Notes: a model not told the origin generated them from the letters alone. DNA of 64,000 nucleotides from Nevskia sp. (GCF_021732705.1 NZ_JAKFUM010000007.1:372001-436000); one strand, 5' to 3'. Counted from the stretch's first letter, positions 20,705 through 30,760 are shown. Numbers and translations: made by a program.

Positions 20705-20738
20705 ACGCCCCGCCGGCGAAACCGGTGGGGCGTTTTTG
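20705..20738 (+). terminator. Rho-independent terminator after fabI
   Basis: A 12-bp stem with one G-T wobble (20705-20716 with 20722-20733) is followed by TTTTT, 29 bases past the fabI stop. It probably also ends the motor operon. Confidence 0.9.
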
Positions 20739-20786
20739 TTTTGCATGTGAAGCGTGCAGCGGCCGCGGCAAGAACTGCCGGGCAAC

Positions 20787-20817
20787 AAAAAGCCCGGGAC
20801 AGCGAACTGTCCCGGGC
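20787..20817 (-). terminator. Rho-independent terminator of the S8 protease gene
   Basis: A perfect 11-bp stem with a CGAA tetraloop (20792-20802 with 20807-20817) is followed on the minus strand by TTTTTG. Confidence 0.92.
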
Positions 20818-20851
20818 CTTGTCTTTCAAACCACTTCAGCGCGTTGGAGCC

Positions 20852-22597
20852 TTACTGCGGACGACCGCAGAAGGTGAACGTGCCCGTGCCGGCGTACGAG
20901 TAGATTCTCCAGCGGTAGTTGAAGCCCGAGCCGCCCGTCGAGTTGATCGTTTCGGACGACGAGGTCGTCGTCGCCGACACCACATTCGACCAGGTGGTGC
21001 CCGTCGACGAACGACGCTGCAGATACAGGTCGAAGTCGGTGCCGGCCGGGCCCGTGAGGATGCCGTTCAGCGCCGTACCCGTGGCCACAGTGAAGCCGGT
21101 GGTGTTCGGCGCGTAGACCGAACCGTTCACCGTGCTGACCGTGCCGGTGTAGCTGGTGTAGCCGGTCGGGCAGCTCGGCGGCGGTGGCGGAGGCGGCGTG
21201 GTGCCGGTCAGCGCTGCAGTCGCGTTGATGACACCGGCGCCGCAACCGCCACTGCACGTCACCGGGAATGCGCGGGCCGTGCTCTGGATGCGCGCGAGGA
21301 CCTGATCCGGCGTGATCGACGGATTCTGCGCGTACAGCAGCGCGGCCACGCCAGCGACCACCGGCGATGCCATGCTGGTGCCCTGGTAGAACGCGTAGCT
21401 GTCCGCACCCGGAACCGTGGTGCCGCTGTTCAGCGTCGACAGGATGCCGTTCGCCGTGCCCGTCGACTGATCGCCGCCCGGGGCCGCGATTTCAACCGTT
21501 GCGCCGAAGTTCGAATAGCCCGCGCGCGCGCCGGTACGACCCAGCGACGCCACCGTGATCACGCCCGTGCAGCTGGCCGGATTGAAGTTGGCAGCGTTCT
21601 GGTTCGAGTTGCCGGCGGCCACGACGACCGTCGAGTTGCGGCTGCGGGCGCTGTTCACGGCCGCCTGCGAGGTTGCGCTGCAAGCGCCGCCGCCGCCGAG
21701 GCTCAGGTTCAGGACCTGCGCCGGGTTCGGGTTGGCTGGAACGCCAGAGACCGTGCCGCCGGAAGCCCAGATGATGGCGTCGGCGATGTCGGAGATCGAA
21801 CCGCCGCAACGGCCGAGCGCTCGGACCGAAACGATCCGCGCGTTGTAGGCCACGCCGGCAACACCGAGCGCATTGTTGCCGCGCGCGGCGGCGATGCCCG
21901 TCACGTGAGTGCCGTGCCAGCTCGAGTTCGAAGCCGGCGAGCCCACACCGCACTGCCCGGCCGAGTTGTAGTCGCCCGGATCGCTGGCATCGGAATCGCG
22001 ACCGTTGCCGTCATTGTTGGTGGTCGACGAGATGAAGTCGTAACCGCCAACGATCGCACCCGCGAAATCGGCATGCGGGCGATGACCGGTGTCGATGATC
22101 GCGATCGTCGCGCCGGTCCCGGTGTTGACGTCCCAGGCGGTGGGCGAACGAATGCCGGCCGCGTTCTCGAAGTGGTGCCACTGCTCGTTGTAGCGCGTGT
22201 CATTCGGCGTCAGGAACGGCTTGACGATGATGTCTTCCTCGGCGTACTCGACGCGCGGGTCGGACTTGAACTCGGCCAGCACATCGGCGAGGTCGCGAGC
22301 GTCGAGATCGCGATCAACGCGAATCACTTCCGCGCCGGTGCCCATCGTGCGCATGCGCTGCAGCAGCATGCCGCGGCGCGCGCCAATGGCGCGAAGCTTG
22401 TCGCCAATCGCCGTCTCCTGCTTCTTGGAGACCAGCGCGCTGTCCTTGTACTTGACGATGATCTGCTGCGGGAATCCGTCCTTGGCGGCTGCGGACAGGC
22501 TGAACATCGAAATTCCAGCTGCAATTGCTGCTACGGCAAAACCGCGTGACGCTGTCCGCCGCTGGGCCCGTTGCGGGGCCTGATGATACTGTTCCAT
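20852..22597 (-). CDS. secreted subtilisin-like serine protease (S8) with C-terminal PPC-like domain
   Basis: This 581-residue preproprotein has a signal peptide (to about AAAKD, residue 40), an I9-type propeptide (~45-125) and a subtilase domain (~140-465). The catalytic residues are D169 (IIDTGH), H228 (WHGTHVTG) and S408 (GTSMASP), with N330 (AAGNSNQN) in the oxyanion hole. A poly-Pro linker (~468-475) leads to a beta-rich ~100-residue pre-peptidase C-terminal-type domain containing DFDLYLQ. It starts at ATG 22597 after GGGAG. It is monocistronic, with its own terminator, and probably nutritional. Confidence 0.94.
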   Translation of the reverse strand: MEQYHQAPQRAQRRTASRGFAVAAIAAGISMFSLSAAAKDGFPQQIIVKYKDSALVSKKQETAIGDKLRAIGARRGMLLQRMRTMGTGAEVIRVDRDLDARDLADVLAEFKSDPRVEYAEEDIIVKPFLTPNDTRYNEQWHHFENAAGIRSPTAWDVNTGTGATIAIIDTGHRPHADFAGAIVGGYDFISSTTNNDGNGRDSDASDPGDYNSAGQCGVGSPASNSSWHGTHVTGIAAARGNNALGVAGVAYNARIVSVRALGRCGGSISDIADAIIWASGGTVSGVPANPNPAQVLNLSLGGGGACSATSQAAVNSARSRNSTVVVAAGNSNQNAANFNPASCTGVITVASLGRTGARAGYSNFGATVEIAAPGGDQSTGTANGILSTLNSGTTVPGADSYAFYQGTSMASPVVAGVAALLYAQNPSITPDQVLARIQSTARAFPVTCSGGCGAGVINATAALTGTTPPPPPPPSCPTGYTSYTGTVSTVNGSVYAPNTTGFTVATGTALNGILTGPAGTDFDLYLQRRSSTGTTWSNVVSATTTSSSETINSTGGSGFNYRWRIYSYAGTGTFTFCGRPQ

Positions 22598-22660
22598 GGT
22601 TTCTCCCTAATCACTGGCGTGTCGTTGGCCGGAATCAAGACGTTCACAAAACCTGAACAA

Positions 22661-22674
22661 TTTCAAGCTTGAAA
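22661..22674. promoter_or_regulatory. Perfect 14-bp palindrome upstream of the S8 protease gene
   Basis: TTTCAAGCTTGAAA lies 64 bases before the protease start. A second looser dyad (TTCA-N7-TGAA) follows toward the gene, and on the minus strand a TTGACC that could be a -35 box overlaps the region. This looks like an operator; the regulator is unknown. Apart from a 9-bp hairpin at 22832-22852 after the symporter gene, the rest of 22598-22858 shows nothing recognisable. Confidence 0.4.
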
Positions 22675-22858
22675 CGGTCAAAACCGGTGGTTTAAACAAC
22701 CTACCCGTGGAGAGTACTGCGAGTGATCAAGCGCGCAATTGATGCCGCTTAATCAGAACGTCATATAGACGCAGCGGCAGCAATGACCGGAACAACGGTC
22801 AACGCGATCGAACATCGAATCGCGGATGCGCGTGCGTGGCGGCGCCACGCACCGCGGG

Positions 22859-24109
22859 TCAAGCCGGCGCTTTGAGGATGTCCTGCTCGCCTTCAAGCCG
22901 GCCGATGACCACCGCGCCGCAGCCATCACCGTAGATGTTGACCGCGGTGCGACACATGTCGAGCACCCGATCAACAGCAAGAATCACGCCGATGCCTTCC
23001 AGCGGCAAGCCCAAGGCGCCGAGGATGACGGCGATCGCGACGAGACTGGCCGACGGAATGCCGGTCACCCCCATTGAGGTGATCACGGCGAGGAAGACGA
23101 TCACGAACTGCGTCGTGAAATCGAGATGAAGCCCATAAGCCTGCGCGAGGAACATTGCGACGGCGCATTCGTACAGCGCCGTGCCGTCGAGATTGATCGC
23201 GGCCCCCAGCGGCAGGGTGAAGCCGGTGACGCGCTCGGACACGTGCGCGCGGTTGCGCAGGCAGTCCAGCGTCACGGGAAGCGTGCCAGCCGAACTGGAG
23301 GTCGAGAATCCGGTCAGCAACGCCGGCAACATCGCCTGCAGCATCCGCAGCGGCGACACCCGCGCCACGCCCCACAGGACCAGCGACATGATGACGAACA
23401 TGTGCATGGCCAGACCGCACAGCGTGGCGACGAAGAACCAGGCCAGCGGGCGGATCGCTTCGATGCCGGTCGTCGAGAAGGCCTTCGCCACCAGCGCGAA
23501 CACGCCGAGCGGCGCGAAGCGCATCACGAATCCGGTGATGCCCATCATCGTCGTGCGCACGCCTTCCCAGAACTCGTGCTGGGTCTTGCCGATGGTGCCC
23601 GGCAGGCGCGATGCGAAGAAGCCGAACAGCAGACTGAAGAACACCAGACCGATCAGGTCGCTTTCCGCCGCGGCCTTGATCGGATTCGGCGTGACCATCC
23701 GATAGAAGACGTCGCCGATGTCGGCCAGCTTGGCGCTCGACACCTGTTCGCTGACCTTCGAGGCCCCCGCCGACAACCCGAGCAGTTCGCCGGCAGGCTT
23801 GCCATCGATGATGCCCGGCTCGAACAGGTTGACCATCACCAGGCCGGTGACGACCGCGAGGAAGCAGGTGACGATGTAGTACACCATCGACCGCACACCG
23901 ATCCGGCCCAGCGAGCTGACGTCGCCGAAGCCCAGCAGCGCCACGATGATCGACGACACGATCAGCGGCACCACCACCATCTTCAGACCGTTCAGGAACA
24001 GGCCGCCGATGAAGCCGCAGAAGCGGATCACATCGCTGTCAGCCGGAACCAGTGAACCGACGGCCACCGCCAATCCCAGTGCAATCGCAATCTGCCAGTG
24101 AAGTTTCAT
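22859..24109 (-). CDS. dicarboxylate/amino acid:cation symporter (DAACS family)
   Basis: This 416-residue inner-membrane transporter has about eight hydrophobic segments plus re-entrant loops. The family's serine-rich loop is visible as STSSSAGTLPVTLDC, and the substrate/cation-binding helices as PLGAAINLDGTALYE and GIPSASLV. It could be GltP- or DctA-like; the sequence does not let me decide between glutamate/aspartate and C4-dicarboxylates. It starts at ATG 24109, 48 bases after the ppiD stop on the same strand. Confidence 0.92.
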   Translation of the reverse strand: MKLHWQIAIALGLAVAVGSLVPADSDVIRFCGFIGGLFLNGLKMVVVPLIVSSIIVALLGFGDVSSLGRIGVRSMVYYIVTCFLAVVTGLVMVNLFEPGIIDGKPAGELLGLSAGASKVSEQVSSAKLADIGDVFYRMVTPNPIKAAAESDLIGLVFFSLLFGFFASRLPGTIGKTQHEFWEGVRTTMMGITGFVMRFAPLGVFALVAKAFSTTGIEAIRPLAWFFVATLCGLAMHMFVIMSLVLWGVARVSPLRMLQAMLPALLTGFSTSSSAGTLPVTLDCLRNRAHVSERVTGFTLPLGAAINLDGTALYECAVAMFLAQAYGLHLDFTTQFVIVFLAVITSMGVTGIPSASLVAIAVILGALGLPLEGIGVILAVDRVLDMCRTAVNIYGDGCGAVVIGRLEGEQDILKAPA

Positions 24110-24157
24110 GCGATCCCTGCTGCGTCAGTGGTGGCCGCTGCCGATGAGGCGGCAGCG

Positions 24158-26086
24158 TTATGGAGTGATCGGTTCTTCGGCAGCCAGCGGCTTGACGTCG
24201 ACCGCGATGCGCTTCTTGAGCGCTTCACGATAGGCATTGAACTCGGCACCGGCGCGTGCATCGCGGATGCTCGCCACTTCGCTGCCCGTATCGCTCGGCG
24301 ACTTCGCCGCGCCATCGCGAACGGCGGTAAGCACGACCACCGCAATCGGGCCGCCCTCGAGCGTTGCCTCGCCGAAACTGCTGCCGCCATCCTTCGGGCG
24401 CGGCAGCTTGAATACGGACTTCAGCAGTTCCAGGCCAATGCCGCTGCGATCGCGCGTGCTCGGGCCAGGATTTTGAACGGTCGCACCCATCGCCTTGGCG
24501 ACGTCGTCGATGCTCTTGCCGGCCTTCAGTTCCGCCAGCGCCGTCGCCGCGTCCGCGGCCGCCTTGGCCTTCGCCTGTTCATTGCGAAGCTCTTCGCGGA
24601 TGGCCGGCTCAACTTCGGCAAGCTCACGCTGACGCGGCGCTTCGTATTCGGCCTTGCGCACGACGACGAGACGATCGCCATCGATCGCGATCGGCTTCGA
24701 GTTGACGTTGTCGCTGAGCACGTCCTGACCGAACGCAGCCTCGACCACGGCCGGCGTGGCAGCGATGCCGGCACCACCGGCACGCGTGAACCAATCCGTC
24801 GTCTCGATCGTCAGGCCCAGTTCCTTGGCGACCGGCTCCAGCGTTCCTTCGTTCTGAAACGCCAGATCTTCGAGAAGCTTGGTCTTTTCCTGCAGATTCG
24901 CCTGCTGTTCCTTGTTGATGTAGAGATCGGTCAGCGTCTTCTGCACTTCGGCTTCTTCAAATGCCTGAACGCGTCCCGGCACCAGTTCTTCCAGCTTGAT
25001 CAGGTGGAAGCCGAATTCGGTCTCGACCGGTTCGCTGACATCACCCGCCTTCGCCATCGCAAACAGCGCCGCCTCGAATTTCGGCGGGAGCACGCTGTCG
25101 CCACGCTTGACGGTACCGAGGTCGCCGCCCTTGTCCTTGCTGCCGACATCGTCGGAGCTGGTCTTGGCCAACGCCGCAAAGTCGCCACCCGCCTTCAGCT
25201 GTGCCGACAGATCATCTGCCTTCTTCTTGGCGGCAGCCTTGTCGGCACCGAAATTGATCAGGATATGGCTGGCCTTGCGCGTCTCAGCCGTCGTGAAGCG
25301 CGATGCCTTTTCAGACTCGTACAGGGTTTTCAGGACTTCGGCCGTTGGTGGCGCGGCCTTCGGCAGCTTGCTCAACGCCAGTTCGACGAACGCGAGCTTG
25401 ATTCGCTCCGGCGCCTGGAAGCTTGCCTTCTTCTCGTCATATCGCGCCTGCACCTGCTCGGCCGAAACCTCGACCGCCGGCAGATACTTCGCCGGCTCGA
25501 ACTGCAGATAAGCGAATTCGCGCTCCTGCTTGGCCAGACGCGTCGCGAGCGCGGCTTCGTCCGTGGTCACCACCGACGTGCCCAGAACGAGATCGCGAAG
25601 CTGTTCGACGATGAGGGCTTCGCGCTGCTGCGATTCGAAGCCATCCGGCGTCTGTCCGACCTGCGCCAGCAACTGGCGATACTTCTGCGCGGAGAACTTG
25701 CCGTTTTCCTGAAATGCCGGAATCACCGTGAGGTAATCCCGCAGCGCGACGTCGCCGGCGCGGAAGCCGCTGGAACGAGCCTGCTGACGCAGCAGCGATT
25801 CCTGGACCAGATCCTGAAGGACCCCTTCCTTCATCCGCTGCGGATTGATCTGGTCAGCGCGGAAGTTCTCGCCGAGCAACTGCTGCAGCTGGCGATACCG
25901 CTGATCGTAGGCCTGACGGAGTTGCGCATTGGTGATCTTGACGTCGCCAACCTTGGCCGCGACGGGATCCGCATTGCTCTGGAAATAGCCCTCGATCCCG
26001 CTGAAAGCGAACGGGATACCGATGATCAACAACAGCACCCCGATGATGACCGGACCATTCAGTCCGTCGCGAATCTGCTGCATCAT
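24158..26086 (-). CDS. ppiD: periplasmic folding chaperone / peptidyl-prolyl isomerase (PpiD, SurA-N type)
   Basis: This 642-residue protein is anchored by one N-terminal transmembrane helix (~residues 12-30, PVIIGVLLLIIGIPFAF). A SurA-like chaperone region with QLRQAYDQRYRQ follows (~40-200). The parvulin domain (~265-370) shows ASHILINFG, DLGTVKRG and FGFHLIKLEE. The C-terminal helical part completes the PpiD shape. It aids folding of proteins leaving the Sec translocon. The order lon-hupB-tRNAs-ppiD is standard in this class. Confidence 0.93.
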   Translation of the reverse strand: MMQQIRDGLNGPVIIGVLLLIIGIPFAFSGIEGYFQSNADPVAAKVGDVKITNAQLRQAYDQRYRQLQQLLGENFRADQINPQRMKEGVLQDLVQESLLRQQARSSGFRAGDVALRDYLTVIPAFQENGKFSAQKYRQLLAQVGQTPDGFESQQREALIVEQLRDLVLGTSVVTTDEAALATRLAKQEREFAYLQFEPAKYLPAVEVSAEQVQARYDEKKASFQAPERIKLAFVELALSKLPKAAPPTAEVLKTLYESEKASRFTTAETRKASHILINFGADKAAAKKKADDLSAQLKAGGDFAALAKTSSDDVGSKDKGGDLGTVKRGDSVLPPKFEAALFAMAKAGDVSEPVETEFGFHLIKLEELVPGRVQAFEEAEVQKTLTDLYINKEQQANLQEKTKLLEDLAFQNEGTLEPVAKELGLTIETTDWFTRAGGAGIAATPAVVEAAFGQDVLSDNVNSKPIAIDGDRLVVVRKAEYEAPRQRELAEVEPAIREELRNEQAKAKAAADAATALAELKAGKSIDDVAKAMGATVQNPGPSTRDRSGIGLELLKSVFKLPRPKDGGSSFGEATLEGGPIAVVVLTAVRDGAAKSPSDTGSEVASIRDARAGAEFNAYREALKKRIAVDVKPLAAEEPITP

Positions 26087-26102
26087 GGCTTTCGGTCTCG
26101 TA

Positions 26103-26131
26103 AATAAAGAGGGCGCTCACTAGGAGCGCCC
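26103..26131 (-). terminator. Terminator after the tRNA genes, before ppiD
   Basis: An 8-bp GC stem (26111-26118 with 26124-26131) is followed on the minus strand by TCTTTATTTA. It lies 12 bases past the tRNA-Asp 3' end. Confidence 0.75.
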
Positions 26132-26142
26132 TGGGTGTTACA

Positions 26143-26219
26143 TGGCGGAGCGGACGGGACTCGAACCCGCGACCCTCGGCGTGACAGGCCGATACTCTAA
26201 CCGACTGAGCTACCGCTCC
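26143..26219 (-). tRNA. tRNA-Asp (GTC)
   Basis: This 77-nt cloverleaf has acceptor stem GGAGCGG/CCGCTCC, anticodon loop CTGTCAC with anticodon GTC, T-loop GGTTCGAGTCC and an encoded CCA. It is 27 bases from tRNA-Val. Confidence 0.97.
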
Positions 26220-26246
26220 GCGAACTACAAAAAACTTCCAGTTTGA

Positions 26247-26322
26247 TGGTGGGTGCTGAGGGGCTCGAACCCCCGACTCCCGCCGTGTAAAGGCGATGCT
26301 CTACCGACTGAGCTAAGCACCC
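26247..26322 (-). tRNA. tRNA-Val (TAC)
   Basis: This 76-nt cloverleaf has acceptor stem GGGTGCT pairing with AGCACCC, anticodon loop CTTTACA with anticodon TAC, T-arm GGGGGTTCGAGCCCC and an encoded CCA. It lies 34 bases downstream of hupB with no terminator between, so co-transcription is likely. Confidence 0.97.
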
Positions 26323-26356
26323 TACTGGCTTCAGGTTGTCTGCCTGAACTGGTCTG

Positions 26357-26629
26357 TCATTTTACTGCGTCTTTCAGCGCTTTGCCAGCCTTGAATGAAG
26401 GATTTTTGCTGGCGGCGATCTTCAACGCTGCGCCGGTCTTCGGATTGCGACCGGTGCGCGATGCACGCTTGCGAATCGAGAACGTGCCGAAGCCGACAAG
26501 CGAGACTTTATCATTCTTCTTGAGCGCCTTGCCGATAACTTCGACAAGCGCATCGATCGCCTTGCCGGCATCGGCCTTCGACAGATCGGATTTGTCGGCA
26601 ACCGCGGCGATCAGTTCAGACTTGTTCAT
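26357..26629 (-). CDS. hupB: DNA-binding protein HU-beta
   Basis: This 90-residue nucleoid protein matches the standard HU length. It has the N-terminal dimerisation helices ([18 protein letters not shown]), the [18 protein letters not shown] signature and the proline of the DNA-intercalating arm (NPKTG). It lies between lon and the tRNA genes. A clear promoter stands 136 bases upstream. Confidence 0.97.
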   Translation of the reverse strand: MNKSELIAAVADKSDLSKADAGKAIDALVEVIGKALKKNDKVSLVGFGTFSIRKRASRTGRNPKTGAALKIAASKNPSFKAGKALKDAVK

Positions 26630-26764
26630 ATGGTTCTTATCCCCTCTTGGTTTGAATCGGCTTGTGCCTGTGATGGCTTGGAAGTCCTTCCCGCCGTTCT
26701 GTTGAACCGGGTCGGCGTGCGAGCCGGATTAGCGTCTGTCGCAACGCCAGATGCTCGAATAATC

Positions 26765-26793
26765 GTTATATCAAGCGGGTTTCGGAGCGTCAA
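26765..26793 (-). promoter_or_regulatory. sigma70 promoter of hupB
   Basis: On the minus strand, TTGACG (26793-26788), a 17-base spacer and TATAAC (26770-26765) predict a start near 26758 and a leader of roughly 130 bases. It is among the best promoter matches in the window. Confidence 0.75.
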
Positions 26794-26812
26794 CGAAACG
26801 CCAACACGCTTC

Positions 26813-26844
26813 GTGACCCTTGCCACGTTTGTGGAAAGGGTCAC
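26813..26844 (-). terminator. Strong hairpin downstream of lon
   Basis: A 14-bp stem with one mismatch (26813-26826 with 26831-26844) and a 4-base loop lies 15 bases past the lon stop. No T-tract follows, so it may stabilise the 3' end or terminate inefficiently rather than act as a classical terminator. Confidence 0.5.
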
Positions 26845-26859
26845 GCACCAGACGGGTGC

Positions 26860-29256
26860 TCAGTGCGGGCGGACGCCTTCGCTGCTGGCCGGCGTTGGTG
26901 CTGCAGCACCTTCGACGACGGCCTTCGGTTCCGGCAGACGTTCAAGCGCGATGCGCAGCACATCGTCGACCCAGCGCACGGGTTCGATATCGAGCTTGCC
27001 CTTGATCGTGTCCGGGATGTCGGCGAGATCCTTCACGTTGTCCTGCGGAATGATGACTGTGCGAATGCCGCCGCGCTGAGCCGCCAGGAGCTTCTCCTTC
27101 AGGCCCCCGATCGGCAGCACTTCGCCTCGCAGCGTGATTTCACCCGTCATCGCGACATCGGCACGCACCGGGATGCCGGTCAATGCCGACACCAGCGCCG
27201 TGCACATGCCGATGCCGGCCGACGGTCCATCCTTCGGCGTAGCGCCTTCCGGCACGTGCACGTGCAGATCGTGCTTCTGATAGAAATCCGGATCGATGCC
27301 GAGCTGCTTGGCGCGCGAACGAACCACCGTCAGCGCCGCCTGAATCGACTCCTGCATGACCGTGCCGAGGCTGCCGGTCTGCGTCAGCTTGCCCTTGCCC
27401 GAGGTCAGCGCCGATTCGATCGTCAGCAGCTCGCCGCCGACTTCGGTCCACGCCAGCCCGGTGACCTGCCCGACCTGATTCGCTTCCTCGGCGCGGCCGT
27501 AACGGAAGCGCGGCACGCCGAGATACTTGTCGATGTTCTTCTCGGTGACCTTGACTGTCTTCTCCGTCGGCTTCAGCAGCACCTGCTTGACCACTTTGCG
27601 CGCGATCTTCGACATCTCGCGCTCGAGATTGCGAACGCCGGCTTCGCGCGTGTACGTGCGGATGACGGCACGGATCGCGCCCTCGGTGATTTCCAGCTCG
27701 GAATCGCTCAGACCGTTTTCCTTGATCTGCTTAGGGATCAGGTAACGCTTGGCGATGTTGAGCTTCTCGTCCTCGGTGTAGCCCGGGATGCGGATCACTT
27801 CCATGCGATCAAGCAGCGGAGCCGGAATGTTCAGCGTGTTCGCGGTGCAGATGAACATCACGTCCGACAGATCGAGATCGACTTCGAGATAGTGATCCTG
27901 GAACGTGTTGTTCTGCTCCGGATCGAGCACTTCGAGCAGCGCCGATGACGGATCGCCACGGAAATCCGTGCTCATCTTGTCGATCTCGTCGAGCAGGAAC
28001 AGCGGATTCTTGACCCCGACCTTGGTCAGGTTCTGCACGATCTTGCCCGGCAGCGAACCGATGTAGGTGCGGCGATGGCCGCGGATTTCCGCTTCATCGC
28101 GCACGCCGCCGAGCGACATCCGCGCAAACTTGCGATTGGTCGCCTGCGCGATCGAGCGGCCGAGCGAGGTCTTGCCGACACCCGGCGGGCCGACGAGGCA
28201 GAGGATCGGGCCCTTCAGCTTCTTCACCCGCGCCTGCACGGCGAGATATTCGAGGATGCGTTCCTTGACCTTCTCGAGCCCGTAGTGATCGGAATCGAGC
28301 TGATCCTGCGCTTTCGGTAGATCGATGTTGGTCTTGCTCGCCTTCTTCCACGGCACCTGCGTCATCACGTCCAGATAATTGCGGACGACAGTCGCTTCGG
28401 CCGACATCGCCGGCATCATTTTCAGCTTGTTCAGTTCCGCCGTGGCCTTGGTCTTGGCCGCCTTCGGCATGCCGGACTTCGCGATCTTGCGGGCCAGCTC
28501 TTCCTGTTCGTTCGGCGCATCTTCCAGCTCGCCCAGTTCCTTCTGGATCGCCTTCATCTGCTCGTTCAGGTAGTACTCGCGCTGGTTCTTCTCCATCTGC
28601 TGCTTCACGCGACCGCGAATCTTCTTCTCGATCTGCAGGATGTCGATTTCGCCTTCGAGCTGCGCCAGCACGTATTCGAGACGCGGCTTCGGATCGCCGA
28701 TTTCCAGCACCTTCTGCTTGTCTTCCAGCTTCAGCGACAGGTGCGCGGCGATGGCGTCCGCCAGGCGGCCCGGCGAATCCATGCTGGTCAGGCTCGGCAG
28801 CAGTTCGGCCGGCACCTTCTTGTTCAGCTTCACGTACTGCTCGAACGTGGCGACGGCCGCACGCATCACGGCATCGGCCTCGCTGCCGCTGGAGCCGCTT
28901 TCATCCGGCGGAATCATCCGGTACTCGGCCGTCAGATAATCGCCGGTCATCTCGAGCTTGGTCACGCGCGCGCGCTGCGCACCTTCGACCAGCACCTTCA
29001 CCGTGCCGTCCGGAAGTTTCAGCAACTGCAGGATCGAGGCAAGCGTGCCGGTGTCGTACAGGTCGTCGACACCCGGCTCGTCGGTATCGGCGTGCTTCTG
29101 CGCAACCAGCAGGATGCGCTTGCCGTCCTGCATCGCGGCGGTCAGCGCCTTGACCGACTTCTCGCGTCCGACGAACAGCGGGATCGCCATGTGCGGATAG
29201 ACCACGACATCGCGCAGCGGAAGGACGGGCGTTGAAACTTCGGTCGTGCTGGGCAC
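26860..29256 (-). CDS. lon: ATP-dependent protease Lon
   Basis: This 798-residue cytoplasmic AAA+ protease degrades misfolded and regulatory proteins. The N-terminal substrate domain begins [12 protein letters not shown]. Walker A is GPPGVGKTS and Walker B leads into FLLDEIDK. The catalytic serine of DGPSAG is residue 679, the same number as in E. coli Lon, with the dyad Lys in the following [10 protein letters not shown] region. A perfect sigma32-type -35 element lies 80 bases upstream. Confidence 0.97.
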   Translation of the reverse strand: MPSTTEVSTPVLPLRDVVVYPHMAIPLFVGREKSVKALTAAMQDGKRILLVAQKHADTDEPGVDDLYDTGTLASILQLLKLPDGTVKVLVEGAQRARVTKLEMTGDYLTAEYRMIPPDESGSSGSEADAVMRAAVATFEQYVKLNKKVPAELLPSLTSMDSPGRLADAIAAHLSLKLEDKQKVLEIGDPKPRLEYVLAQLEGEIDILQIEKKIRGRVKQQMEKNQREYYLNEQMKAIQKELGELEDAPNEQEELARKIAKSGMPKAAKTKATAELNKLKMMPAMSAEATVVRNYLDVMTQVPWKKASKTNIDLPKAQDQLDSDHYGLEKVKERILEYLAVQARVKKLKGPILCLVGPPGVGKTSLGRSIAQATNRKFARMSLGGVRDEAEIRGHRRTYIGSLPGKIVQNLTKVGVKNPLFLLDEIDKMSTDFRGDPSSALLEVLDPEQNNTFQDHYLEVDLDLSDVMFICTANTLNIPAPLLDRMEVIRIPGYTEDEKLNIAKRYLIPKQIKENGLSDSELEITEGAIRAVIRTYTREAGVRNLEREMSKIARKVVKQVLLKPTEKTVKVTEKNIDKYLGVPRFRYGRAEEANQVGQVTGLAWTEVGGELLTIESALTSGKGKLTQTGSLGTVMQESIQAALTVVRSRAKQLGIDPDFYQKHDLHVHVPEGATPKDGPSAGIGMCTALVSALTGIPVRADVAMTGEITLRGEVLPIGGLKEKLLAAQRGGIRTVIIPQDNVKDLADIPDTIKGKLDIEPVRWVDDVLRIALERLPEPKAVVEGAAAPTPASSEGVRPH

Positions 29257-29335
29257 TGGGGCAACCTCGGTCGGGTTCGAAAACGACTTTGATAGTGATT
29301 ATGCAGTAACGAGGACTTGCGTCCGATCACCGGTG

Positions 29336-29342
29336 TTTCAAG
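29336..29342 (-). promoter_or_regulatory. Possible heat-shock (sigma32-type) -35 element of lon
   Basis: The minus strand reads CTTGAAA, an exact match to the sigma32 -35 consensus. The expected CCCCAT-type -10 is not seen at the right distance. A sigma70-like CATAAT occurs further down, so this is tentative. Confidence 0.3.
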
Positions 29343-29375
29343 CAGCAGTTCCTGCAAATGACGGTCCCGCGGCCG

Positions 29376-29407
29376 AAAAAAAACCCGCCGCGAACGAACG
29401 GGGCGGG
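29376..29407 (-). terminator. Rho-independent terminator of clpX
   Basis: A 6-bp GC stem (29384-29389 with 29402-29407) is followed on the minus strand by eight T residues, 20 bases past the clpX stop. Confidence 0.8.
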
Positions 29408-29426
29408 CTTTTCGGTCAAGACCCGA

Positions 29427-30704
29427 TCAGGCCGAGTTCTTGACGTCCCGGCGCGGCGCTTCCAGGTTCTCGTAGACGATGAACGGCTTCGCCTCGCCTT
29501 TCACCACCGACTCGTCGACGACGACCTTCGACACGTTCTGCATCGACGGCAGGTCGTACATCACGTCCAGCAGGATCGTTTCGAGGATCGTGCGCAGGCC
29601 GCGGGCGCCCGTCTTGCGATCACGCGCCTTGCGGGCGATCGCGTTCAGGGCATCTTCGCGGAACTCGAGCTGGCAGCCTTCCATCTGGAACAGCTTGCCG
29701 AACTGCTTGACCAGCGCGTTCTTCGGTTCCTTCAGGATCGAGATCAGCGCCTTCTCATCCAGTTCCTCGAGCACCGCCAGCACGGGCAGACGACCGACGA
29801 ATTCCGGAATCAGGCCGTAGCGGATCAGGTCTTCCGGTTCCACGCCGAGCAGCATGCGCGAGACCTGGTGGCTGTCCTTCTGCGACTTGACGTCGGCGCC
29901 GAAGCCGATGCCGGTCTTTTCGGTACGGTTCTGGATCACCTTGTCGAGGCCGGAGAACGCGCCGCCGCAGATGAACAGGATGCCGGCCGTATTGACCTGC
30001 AGGAACTCCTGCTGCGGATGCTTGCGGCCACCCTGCGGCGGAACGCTGGCGATGGTGCCTTCGATCAGCTTCAGCAGGGCCTGCTGCACGCCCTCGCCCG
30101 ACACGTCGCGGGTGATCGACGGGTTCTCGCTCTTGCGCGAGATCTTGTCGATTTCATCGATGTAGACGATGCCGCGCTGCGCCTTCTCGACATCGTAGTC
30201 GCACTTCTGCAGCAGGCGCTGGATGATGTTCTCGACGTCTTCGCCGACGTAGCCGGCTTCGGTCAGCGTGGTGGCATCGGCGATCGCGAACGGCACGTCG
30301 AGCAGACGCGCCAGCGTCTCGGCGAGCAGCGTCTTGCCCGAACCGGTCGGCCCGATCAGCAGGATGTTGGACTTCGACAGCTCCACGCCATCGGTCGAGC
30401 CCTTCTGGCTCAGCCGCTTGTAGTGGTTGTAGACGGCAACCGACAGCACCTTCTTCGCCTGATCCTGACCGATGACGTATTCATCGAGGACGGCGCGGAT
30501 TTCCTGCGGCTTCGGCAAGCCCTTCACCTGCGGCTTGGCGTGGACTTCTTCGCGAATGATGTCGTTGCACAGATTGACGCATTCATCGCAGATGTACACC
30601 GACGGGCCGGCGATCAGCTTGCGCACTTCGTGCTCGCTCTTGCCGCAGAACGAGCAATACAGCACACGGCCGCCTTGGGTGCCGCTGCGTACGTTGTCAG
30701 GCAT
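29427..30704 (-). CDS. clpX: ATP-dependent Clp protease ATP-binding subunit ClpX
   Basis: This 425-residue unfoldase feeds ClpP. The N-terminal zinc-binding domain has CSFCGKS and ICDECVNLC. The AAA+ core shows Walker A GPTGSGKT, Walker B VYIDEIDK and sensor motifs. ATG 30704 (MPDNV) is used, with GAGG suitably placed; a TTG 12 bases earlier is unlikely. It has its own promoter in the 136-base gap after clpP. Confidence 0.97.
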   Translation of the reverse strand: MPDNVRSGTQGGRVLYCSFCGKSEHEVRKLIAGPSVYICDECVNLCNDIIREEVHAKPQVKGLPKPQEIRAVLDEYVIGQDQAKKVLSVAVYNHYKRLSQKGSTDGVELSKSNILLIGPTGSGKTLLAETLARLLDVPFAIADATTLTEAGYVGEDVENIIQRLLQKCDYDVEKAQRGIVYIDEIDKISRKSENPSITRDVSGEGVQQALLKLIEGTIASVPPQGGRKHPQQEFLQVNTAGILFICGGAFSGLDKVIQNRTEKTGIGFGADVKSQKDSHQVSRMLLGVEPEDLIRYGLIPEFVGRLPVLAVLEELDEKALISILKEPKNALVKQFGKLFQMEGCQLEFREDALNAIARKARDRKTGARGLRTILETILLDVMYDLPSMQNVSKVVVDESVVKGEAKPFIVYENLEAPRRDVKNSA

Positions 30705-30732
30705 TTCCAACCTCAATCAAGGTTCTTCAACA

Positions 30733-30760
30733 CTTATAGCATCATGTTGTATGACAACAA
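30733..30760 (-). promoter_or_regulatory. clpX promoter with an overlapping 6-3-6 dyad
   Basis: On the minus strand, TTGTTG (30760-30755), a 16-base spacer and TATAAG (30738-30733) form a promoter 29 bases before clpX. TGTTGT-ATG-ACAACA (30745-30759) is a perfect inverted repeat covering the -35 box and most of the spacer, as a repressor site would. Confidence 0.5.
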
